64,000 nt of DNA, from positions 62,001 to 126,000 of the forward strand of contig JAKSZP010004190.1 in the NCBI GenBank assembly GCA_022478985.1, in the 5' to 3' direction. A program made the translations under genes and the position numbers. This document shows, in pieces, positions 56,001 through 64,000 of this stretch (the stretch's first letter is position 1; every line of letters starts with the position of its first letter). The stretch is from Massospora cicadina (taxonomy: Eukaryota; Entomophthoromycota; Entomophthoromycetes; Entomophthorales; Entomophthoraceae). The notes under the pieces were generated by a model. That model did no database searches. It had not been told where the DNA came from and saw only the letters and a program-made list of their open reading frames with translations.

Positions 56001-58138
56001 TACTCGGAAATTAATTCGGGTAATGGTGCTTCCAAACTGAGAGGATAATGCCAATAAGGAGGGCAAAGAATAAGAAGAATGGTCACCTTTATTACACTCA
56101 ATTGAACTTTGCTGCTCTTGCTGCGCACTCACATCATTATCAAGGTGAAGGATCTTATTGGTCTTATCTATTCTCTTTTTTTCATCTGCTTCCTTTTTAA
56201 AACAATGATCCTCAGTATGAAAGTAGCGATGACATTAATTACACTGGATCGCTCTAGTGTTCTCAAGCATGGCAAAGAATTTGGGCCAACTAGGTCTAGG
56301 AGACTCATAAACTTGTGGTTTTTTGGAGAATTGAGGGGGCAACTCCAATAAGGCCTCCTTAATATCCAAAATACTTTGGAAATTCTTTTTGACACTGATC
56401 AGATAAGCTTGTATTTTCGTCCTAGTAGTAAAGGATGACAGAACTGCAGTTATTGCATCATCCAAGTTTAACCGACCACAGGCTATAAGAGTTTTAGCTT
56501 CCCAATAGAACTGATGAGCAAAGTCCTTAATAGATTCATTTTGGTGGGGCTGTATACCCATAAAGGCCTGTTTTTGCAAAGATAGGGTCTGCTCACTTCC
56601 AAATTCTTTGATCAATGCTTCTTTGACTTGAGCCAAATTAGACAAGTCATTAAGTGGGGAACCATAATATCTTGAGCCAATTAAGTAAGGCAGATTAGGC
56701 AAGTAATTCATCTTTTGGTGATCCTTGGCCTCACTTAATGCCTTTTCATACACATATAGAAAGGCGATAATGCTGCCTTCCCCTGGAGAGTATTTGTCCT
56801 TGAATACTGGCTTGAAACTCAGGGGAGTATTGGTAGTCAAAACATGCACTCCAGGTTGTTCAGATTGAGTAGACACGTAAGAGGCAGATTCTGAAGCTTG
56901 AGAAGAAAATTGAGGGTAAGGACCAACAGCTTCCGTCCAAATTTCATTAATCTGTCAATTCAGGTCTGCATGCCCTACTTTCTCATCTAGTCGGTGAGAT
57001 AGATCAAAAATCTGTTCCTGTTGTGAATTGTACTTGAGTTTCAGAGTCTCAATTTTTGCTTGGAGTAATTCCCCTTTTGATTCACAAGCCTGTAATAAGA
57101 TATCAGTGTCCTTGACCCAAACCCAAATTGATCAATCATTAGACAAGTACTGCAGAGTCAAAAGGGGGTCAAATGGTACCCCATCAGGGGTTAGGTTGCA
57201 TTCTTTGGCCACCTTAGAGAAAGGTTCATGTAAGTGGGTCATCATGTTCATGAGAGAGTTAATTTGCTGATAAGATCCTGGATGACCATCAGCGCCTGGA
57301 GGTCCATGAGGTCCATCTGCACCTGGGGGTCCACGGGGCCCACCAGCTCCAGGAGGTCCACGAGGCCCTACACCTCCAGGTGGCCCACGAGGTCCTTCTA
57401 CCCCAGGAGGACCCATATTCCCAGAGGTTTTCTCTACTTCATTGACCCAGAACTGAATTCCTGAGTAAAATTGTTCCATTTGAAAAAGATGGGTTCAAAT
57501 TTCTTCCTCCATTGATTGACTACACTCAGAGAGTTGAAAAGCACACTCTCTTCATTCCTTCTAGATCTCTTGAACCTTTTTTGGAAACTTTACATCAATA
57601 AAATTTGATATTCCATGATCAAACTGAATGAGCTGCTGTTGTACTTTGTTGAGGGAAGTTCGATTATTAATAATAGCATCATGAAAATCTTGACTAAACT
57701 TGGAGGCTGACTTGAAAACTCAGAAATATAATTATTCAAGGATTAGAGTCCTTCTAGTAAATTGAGCATCCCTTGATGGTGCATTCCAACTACAGGTAGC
57801 AAGTGGTATAATGTAGTATGTACAAGTTGTTGTAGATATTGTTTAAACTAATCCCTTTCATTTGAGAGGTTTGCAGCACTTCTCACAATATAGAAGGTAC
57901 TGCATTTGATCAAGATTTGGTAAAACGTATTCCAGGGATTAGAGCCCCTTCAAGTAATTGATTAATGATATTTTGCGAGGCCTCAGGTGGCATTTGAAAA
58001 TCTGAGGCAAAACTTAAGTTAGGATTATAGAATTCCAAGTTGGCCCAAAATTCCAACATGGAGGGTAATCTTGGTATTTGGGCTCCAATTGAAGGGATCC
58101 ATCGTAAAATACTTCCTTTCTCTTGATCTTGAGCCTCG

Positions 58139-61027
58139 AAATTCCAACCCCACATCTCCCAATTCAAGACAACAAAATTGGAATTCTCCAACCATTGACT
58201 GGTCTCGCTAACCTACCACCTACCTGTCACAGCTGCTAAGGCCCCACATTGGTACAAAATCCGCCCCCCCCAAACTCGGGTCAACAGGATTTTCCACGTG
58301 GGTAGAAGAGGCAACTTTGGCAAAAAAGTTTGTTGCACCGTTTTGTGCGGACCCCATTTCCACATGGGCAACTTTCAAAGATGACACCATCCACCACTCC
58401 CACCATCTCTCCTCCAGATGCTCACGAGCCAAATCAGTGGTTAACTCGTGCGCTCTGGCAGAATTGGCACACTTGGAGTCCAACATCCCAGTTACAGGAT
58501 ACAGCTCTGCATGGGGATGGAAGTGGGCGGAGGCAGCTGCCCACCTCAACACACTCAAAAGACAACATAAACATCAGGTTTGTATTCAGTACAGGTCACA
58601 CATCACAAAAGGTGACAAGTGCACCACACATTTCTTTAAAAAAAAATTTCGCACCATGCCAGAGCGTGGCCTGCACACAGGTGCAAAGATCGGATAATTC
58701 CATTGCGGATATACTGGCCGAAGTGGCAATTGAAATGCAACAGTATTACTCTGAGTTGTACCGATCTGACCCAATTCAGCTGGCTAAAGTGGCGGAATTT
58801 CTCAACTGAGCCCACATCTGCTCCATTTTCTGATACCCAGAAATAATGAATTTGATTACTCCAAATGAATTATGGACAGCCATTTGCGGTGCACCAAACT
58901 GAAAATGCCCAGGCCCAGATGGCATTCCATATGAGTTCTACAAAAAATACTTCAAATATATATCCCCATTGCTGCTCGCCTCACTTAACCAAAGCCTGAT
59001 GGAAACGCGCCTCCTACCAGGAGGACATGAGGCCTTCACTGTCACACTTTTCAAGAAAGGGGATAAGCTAGACTTAGCCAACTGGCGCCCCATTTCTCTA
59101 ACAAACACAGACACCAAAATTTTAACAAAAATCATGGCTAACCGTTTAGGGACTGTAGCATCTGCCACCATCTCCCCAGAACAATTTGGTTTCATCCCCA
59201 GAAGGTCAATTTGGGATAACGTGCACTCTGTGGCTAATGTATGTCAGTCACAGCCTCTGGGGCACTTGTATTCTTGGACCAACAAAAGGCCTATGATAGA
59301 GTAAACTGGTAATACCTCAGGGCCTGCCTCCATCAATTCCGCCTACCCCCTCGCTTCATCAACTGGGTAATGCTGCTCACGGAATCTGCAACAATGGCAG
59401 TGCGTGGCCCTGGCTTCCTAACGGAAGTAGTCCGCCCTCAAAGGGGCTTGTGACAAGGGGACCCCCTTAGCCCACTCTTATACAACTTCAGCCTTGACCC
59501 ACTACTGCGAAATGTGAATGCCCAACTCACTGGGGTCCACGTGCCAGGCCAAGCCCCAGTCAAGATAATGGCGTTCGCAGATGATTGTGTGGTTAGGGTG
59601 TCTAATAATCAAGATACACGCGCGCTTGAAGCTCTCATCCAGGAGTTTCCTGGGTAAGCAACGCGGCACTGAACGCTTCCAAAACCAAAATCATCCTCCT
59701 TGGTCGGTTTCAGAACTGCTGGACCCCAGCAATTAGTTCCCAACCTGGCCCATCTGCTCGCCCACGTCCTCTCCCTACTAATTCAAAACACACTGCCCCA
59801 CTGGTGCTCCCCTTCATGCCACGTCCTACCATAGGACCAGTACGCCATCTGGGCGTGTGGATGGAGGCAGGTGGATATGCGTCAGCAGTAATGGAGTGCT
59901 GTATTCTGGATAACGTGACGAAGCGAATCGCCTCTCTCAGAGCCCACCCTACTTCCCTTACTGGCAGGGTTGTTTTAGCCAACTCTATGCTCCTCTCCAA
60001 AGTCTGGTTTGGAGCCCATGCCATCCCCTTCTCCCCAAGCTTCTACAAATCCTTGTACGCCTTGCTGCAAGGATGGCTTTGGTCAGGCCGCCCTCCACCA
60101 GTGCAGCTAGAGGTCATATTTGGCCCTCAACATCATGGTGGCATGGGCCTGCTTGACTTCAAAGCCCATGCCGCCAAGATCCTGGGCACCTGGATTGCGG
60201 CCGTCACCACCCCTACACTCCCCTCCCAACACTGGTCCCGCGCAGTCCGCTCCAACTTCTCCTGCACCTTGGGCCTCAACAGTCCATCAAACCCCCACTC
60301 CCTGATGAAATACCTCGCTTCACACACATCGGCCACAGGTCCTCACGAGACTAAAACCCACTACAAACGAATCCTACTCTCCATGTGGAGCGCTGAGTGG
60401 AGAATTCATATTAGCAAACATACAACCCAAAGAGGCCGCCCCTCTCCTCAGTTCACACAAGAGGTACAGGGGCTACCCATCCATGATGGCGTGATCCCCA
60501 TTCGGCCCCATGTCCTATCCAGGGTGGACTACCTGGACATGATGGACATCCCTTACTCCATTGAGACCCAAAAAATATCTGGAAATATGTACACCATCCT
60601 CTGTTGCAACCTCAAGTCCGTTCCCCCATGGCGCTGCCTGAGGCGGGTGTATCGTACAGCTGAGCGCTCTAACGCTTTACACTCATCCTGTGTCGTGTGT
60701 GGCCAGTATGGAATGCTGTTTCACCGCCTAGAGAAGTGCCCTACCTCTAAAGTGATATGGCGCGAAGTTTAACGTTTACTGGGCCCGACTCAAACACATC
60801 CCTTCAGTCTGTCAAGAGATATGTTTGCTCTATCGATGGCCTCCCCCCTTCCGCCCTCCCAATGTGCCTTGGTGGTTGCAATCGCCATGTGGACCATCCA
60901 CACGATTGTCTTAGATGCCATCGCAGGCTCCACCCCCACCCTCCCAGAAGTGGTCCACAGATTCTGGTCTCATTTGGTGGACCACTTTCAAGCGCGGATG
61001 TTTGGATACCTCCCACCGCGTCTCTGA
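58139..61027 (+). pseudogene. LINE-C ORF2 fragment (endonuclease end, RT, C-terminal domain)
   Basis: RT is found at 58969-59640: LANWRPISLTNTDTKILTKI, FGFIPRRSIWDNVHSVANVC and, after shifts, IMAFADDCVV (FADD at 59574-59585). The C-terminal half is open from 59804 to 60772 (322 codons) and ends with CVVCGQYGMLFHRLEKCP. An in-frame TAA after AYDRVNW-equivalent sequence (59310-59312) is at the same codon as in LINE-B. Other damage includes a TGA near 59450 and shifts near 59250 and 60575. Confidence 0.9.
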
Positions 61028-61277
61028 CAGCTGGTCTCCTCCTGGTTCCCAGTCTGGTTCATCAAATCAGACCCCTTCCTCAACACGTGCTCAATTGTGG
61101 CTATGGCCCCTTCACACGTTTTCTCCCCCTCCTCATAAGTGTCATTCCCGCTGGCAACAAGAGATAGCATCGCTTCTCTGGGGTACCTCCCCTGGTACTA
61201 AGTTTTGTCTCTTCTGAGTCATATTTGGAAGTGTCCATCCCATGGTCAGCCTTCCCCGCAATAAATTTAAATTTAAA
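58139..61277 (+). mobile_element. LINE-C, 5'-truncated LINE inserted in gag of element III
   Basis: A 3.14-kb element is flanked by a perfect 18-bp duplication TCTTGATCTTGAGCCTCG (58121-58138 and 61278-61295). It begins within the endonuclease (equivalent to about 34206 in LINE-B) and runs to the shared tail, GTCCATCCCATGGTCAGCC then AATAAATTTA. It is very similar to LINE-B, so the two belong to one subfamily. As it lies in element III, it is the youngest layer of the stack. Confidence 0.95.
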
Positions 61278-61357
61278 TCTTGATCTTGAGCCTCGTCAGG
61301 TGAAAATTGAGAATCCATGATGATAGACGTGGTCACTGGTGCGTAACTCAGAGAGCC

Positions 61358-61373
61358 CCTGTAGTGAGCACCA
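61358..61373 (-). other. primer-binding site of element III
   Basis: On the minus strand TGGTGCTCACTACAGG lies one base from the LTR and is identical to that of element II. Confidence 0.8.
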
Positions 61374-61374
61374 G

Positions 61375-61713
61375 TCTGGAAATTTTATATTACACTTCCA
61401 ATGGGGCAAGTTGTATCTCGAAGTTACACTGGGCAGATTCTCCAAAAAATGCAATGAAGTAAATAAGAAAATACAGGTTAAACTCGACCTAATTTTTATT
61501 TTGAAAAGAGAAAATATCTATAGGCTTTTTTACAGTTTGTAATCTATCAGAGTGAATAATCTCTGTGTGATCAAATCTTCAATCAGTTGATTGGGATCTA
61601 ATTGATCATTAACTTTGATAGATTGCGATAGATTGCTTGCTCCTTCTGATGATGTCAGGGGAATTGAGGAAGGGGATTTTTCAGAGATATGCAAATTTGG
61701 TGAAATCCCAACA
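61375..61713 (-). repeat. 5' LTR of element III
   Basis: It starts TCTGGAAATTTT and ends ATCCCAACA on the plus strand. Compared with the 3' LTR nearly all differences are transitions, with two one-base indels. Confidence 0.92.
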
Positions 61714-62920
61714 CTATCAGAGCATCTTTGACTCTGACAAGGCTAGCCGCCTTCCCCCTCATACATAATTCAATTTGAATTTTCAGACAACGGTGGAAAT
61801 GGTGACCATAAATTGTCCTATGTACCTGCATATGAAGGTGGAGGATGTGGCCCTCAATGAATGGTTAGATGACATGCTCAAGTAGGGTGGTTTTAGGAGA
61901 CATCTCCAGTTGCCTCCCCCAATGCCTTTTCCAAAATGGCAATGGTTCACTTTGTTCCTGCATGAAACTATGGACACCTCAATAATATAATAATTTTTAA
62001 CCCAAATCCACTTCCACTAGAGAATACCATTGGCCAGGTGGTTTCCAAGTTTCATGTGTTCTCAAAACTTGATCTTGTTAATGCTTTTAATCAAATTTGG
62101 GTAATGGAAGGCCAGTTTTGGCTTACTGCTATTGGGACAAGACAAGGCATATTCCTATTTTAATTGATGCCCTTTGGGCTGAAGAAAGCGCCTGAAACAT
62201 TCTAGATAATGATCAATAGCGTGTTAGGGGATCTCAGATTCTCCTGTGCAGTTGCATATATTGATGATATCCTAGTACATTCCCCCTCCCCCAAACAACA
62301 TGCATAGGACCTGGAGGCGGTAGTGGCTGTCCTGCATAAGGCTGACTTGTTTTCAAGCCATCAAAATTTGATTTTTTGGGAAGAAACCACCTTCTTGAGT
62401 AACAAAGTCTTGAAAAATGGGTATGACATCCCGCCCAGCAAATTGGACGCCATCCACAAGTGGCAACTCTAACGAAACAGAATCAATAAAAAGCTTCCTG
62501 AGCACCATTATCTTTTCAAAGAAATTCTCTCCTGCACTCTCACAGTTGGCTGCACCACTGCATCCGCTCACAGGCAATTATGTACCTTTCCACTGAACGC
62601 CCAAGTGACAACAAGCATTTAATTTTATCATGGAGGTGATCTTTTCACTCCACCATTTTTAAGAATGCGGATCCTTCCAAACCCTATATAGTGTCATGAA
62701 ATGCATCTTCTTCCGTGGTAGGGGTGTCTGGCTCCAGGAGCATGATAGGTTGGAAAATCAAGTCTACTTTTTTTCCTGCGATTTTTTCTTCCACCAAGCA
62801 CTCCTGGACCATCTATGAAAAGGAGTCAGCAGCTGTGGCGTGGGTTTTGACCCATTGGCAATATCTCTTACAGGGTGCTCAGCATGAATTGACTGTGTGG
62901 ACCAATCACTAAGCCCTCTT

Positions 62921-63767
62921 TTTTATTTTTTAGTACTAGATGGTCCCAACTTGAGGGGGGGATTCATCAATGTTTATTGAATTACGCCTGGGCTCCTAAG
63001 AGCCTGAGGCGAGGGAAGGGGAGGGGAATTTTGTGCGCCAGAGCCGTGCTGCAGTGACAACTGAGCGGGGGAGGGTTGGCGACATAGTGCAGACCTTCAG
63101 GGCCATCTCAAAGTGTACCTGAAAGTGGGTGATCATGTGTGGAAGGGTCCACACCTGCTGGTCAAAGGCAGCACGAAGGAAGGAGTTATGGATGGTCCAG
63201 ATGGCTGTGGCATAGGCGAGGACACGGAGGGGTCAGTGGCAACCAGGCAATGTCTTATCAAACATGAGGTCTTGCACAGGGTGTCCAGACCAGGGCTGAG
63301 CGTGGAGGAGCGCGCGGACCTTTAGCCAAAATGCGGTGACACCTGGACAGGTGAAAAAATGATGGAGGTGGGAGTCAATAGGCTCCGCACAGTGGGGGCA
63401 GCTTCGATGCTGGAAGGTAGGGCCAGTCCGGTCCCCTGTCCTGTATGAACAGAGGAGCACCCTCCATAAGGTGTTGGACACCTTTGCTGACAGGATGGGG
63501 TGATAGACGTCCTTCCACAATTCCTTAAGGTCAAATCTCACGGAGGGAGGGAGGAGCTCAAGGAGTCTTGGGCGGATGGGAGGACGATCTTGGGGGTTAA
63601 GGCGAGTTGTGACAACTTGTCCATTGTGCACAATTGCATGGCGACGGGGGCTGAGGCCAGGGCCTTCCCTTCTCTATGGGAAGGCATGGTGGATCCGCGC
63701 GCCTACTCGTTTCAGGGAAAGGAGATCCTGGTTCCAGTAGGGGGATGAGGATGGTTTCAGGCGATGG
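62921..63767 (-). mobile_element. LINE-D, 5'-truncated LINE of a second family
   Basis: An 847-bp segment is flanked by a perfect 17-bp duplication AATCACTAAGCCCTCTT (62904-62920 and 63768-63784). It encodes only the C-terminal end of a LINE ORF2 and then a long 3' end that finishes CAAGTTGGGACCATCTAGTA followed by an A-rich run. Base composition is clearly GC-richer than around it. The tail matches that of HAL-2, not of LINE-A, B and C. Confidence 0.93.
63233..63631 (-). pseudogene. LINE-D ORF2 C-terminal domain
   Basis: The open frame includes SNTLWRVLLCSYRTGDRTG and the Cys/His motif CPHCAEPIDSHLHHFFTCPG followed by FWLKVRAL. This is the zinc-binding domain that follows RT in many LINEs, and is the counterpart of CVVCGQYGTLFHRLEKCP in LINE-B. 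The reverse transcriptase itself is missing through 5' truncation. Confidence 0.85.
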
Positions 63768-64000
63768 AATCACTAAGCCCTCTTATACTTCCACAAGCCA
63801 CAGAAGTTGGCACTCTGGCAGGCCCAAACTTACCAGGATTTATGTGGCTTCAACTTCAAATATGAGTTTGTGAAAGGAGCGTTAAATATACTCCCTGATT
63901 TCCTAAGCTGCAATACTGCCCTTTGCCCAGATGACTCAAACGTGGCAGATCTCATCAATGACATTCTCCCAACAAGAATTTTGACCATCATATCTCCTAT

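Larger units (their letters stand above)
56190..61318 (-). pseudogene. gag: gag of element III, with collagen-like block, split by LINE-C
   Basis: The start is ATG 61318 (MDSQFSPDEAQDQ); LINE-C lies within codons that follow, and gag resumes below 58138 (EKGSILRWIPSIGAQIPRL). A run of about 15 Gly-X-Y triplets (57413-57276; [19 protein letters not shown] at its start) is collagen-like and fully in frame. The capsid-like block (56876-56235) has FKPVFKDKYSPGEGSI and VKEALIKEFGSEQTLSLQKQ, as in element II. A CX2CX4HX4C knuckle (56240-56195; CHRYFHTEDHC after the first Cys) contains one stop. Several shifts lie between 57.9 and 57.5 kb. Confidence 0.82.
52197..61713 (-). mobile_element. complete Ty3/gypsy retrotransposon, element III, nested in element IV
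   Basis: A 9.52-kb unit on the minus strand (6.38 kb without LINE-C and its target duplication) has LTRs of 340 and 339 bp and is flanked by CTATC (52192-52196 and 61714-61718). Order: primer-binding site, gag with a collagen-like block, zinc knuckle, protease, dUTPase-like domain, RT, RNase H, integrase, polypurine tract. The LTRs differ at roughly two dozen sites, mostly G/A and C/T, making it the youngest complete Ty3 copy here. Confidence 0.95.
51430..64000 (+). mobile_element. Ty3/gypsy retrotransposon, element IV, plus strand, cut by the right edge
   Basis: Protease (51784 on), the start of RT (to 52196 and again from 61719), RT palm and RNase H are read on the plus strand. It is split by element III at the duplicated CTATC, by LINE-D at 62921-63767, and it runs off the window. 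When the two insertions are ignored the coding sequence joins in register at both points. No dUTPase-like segment is seen. Its 5' LTR and gag were not identified with certainty. Confidence 0.88.
61719..64000 (+). pseudogene. pol: RT and RNase H of element IV, interrupted by LINE-D
   Basis: RT motifs: FSKLDLVNAFNQIWVMEGQF (62053), LMPFGLKKAPETF (62168) and CAVAYIDDILVHSPS with YIDD at 62257-62268. RNase H begins near 62780 and is cut within WTNH*ALLYF by LINE-D. It continues at 63768 with FHKPQKLALWQAQTYQDL, FNFKYEFVKGALNILPDFLS, the usual RNase H end of Ty3 pol. Stops and shifts are frequent between 62460 and 62780. Confidence 0.88.

Noticed and set aside
57276..57413. A host collagen-like gene
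   Set aside because: The block is in frame with retrotransposon gag and lies between matching LTRs, so it is part of element III.
59804..60772. A standalone 322-codon gene
   Set aside because: It is the C-terminal half of LINE-C ORF2, nearly identical in arrangement to LINE-B.

Overview
No gene in this window can be named as a host gene. It is a dense, nested stack of decayed transposable elements in AT-rich DNA: Ty3/gypsy LTR retrotransposons, several LINEs, short elements that ride on LINE tails, and one mariner. The organism must be a eukaryote with a large, repeat-bloated genome. The Ty3 pol sequences look fungal, and a dUTPase-like domain between protease and reverse transcriptase recurs in three of them. 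From memory, Ty3 elements with a dUTPase are known from basidiomycetes. A rust-like basidiomycete would fit, but this is inference.

Layout. 1-3.84 kb: left-truncated Ty3 element I (-). 3.98-9.09 kb: AT-rich dispersed repeat and a degenerate ~100-bp array, with a tRNA-derived SINE (-) and a 1.93-kb ORF1-only LINE derivative (HAL-1, +) inserted. 9.10-15.36 kb: complete Ty3 element II (-) with 745-bp LTRs. 15.4-23.3 kb: AT-rich DNA with copies of three dispersed repeats, plus one well-formed unrecognised exon at 21.9-22.2 kb (-). 23.33-28.61 kb: LINE-A (+). 29.76-31.07 kb: mariner. 31.08-36.35 kb: full-length LINE-B (-), inserted exactly into the 3' end of the mariner. 38.18-38.47 kb: second tRNA-derived SINE (+). 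40.24-40.60 kb: truncated HAL-2 fragment. 41.51-48.80 kb: complete Ty3 element V (-). 48.90-50.81 kb: full-length HAL-2 (-). 51.4-64 kb: Ty3 element IV (+), which runs off the right edge. It is interrupted by complete Ty3 element III (-, 52.20-61.71 kb), itself interrupted by LINE-C (+), and by LINE-D (-) within its RNase H region.

Most boundaries rest on target-site duplications visible in the sequence: 5 bp for LTR elements, TA for mariner, about 11-18 bp for LINE, HAL and SINE insertions.

How they work together. Two sets of non-LTR elements are defined by shared 3' tails. Tail 1 is carried by LINE-A, B and C, by HAL-1 and by both SINEs. Tail 2 is carried by LINE-D and by the two HAL-2 copies. 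This is what would be expected if each LINE reverse transcriptase recognises its own tail and the ORF1-only and tRNA-headed elements parasitise it. The three complete Ty3 elements share the same 16-bp primer-binding site, the same PR-dUTPase-RT order and a pol frame that reads through the polypurine tract into the 3' LTR. Every autonomous element seen is broken by stops and frameshifts, and copy differences are mostly transitions.
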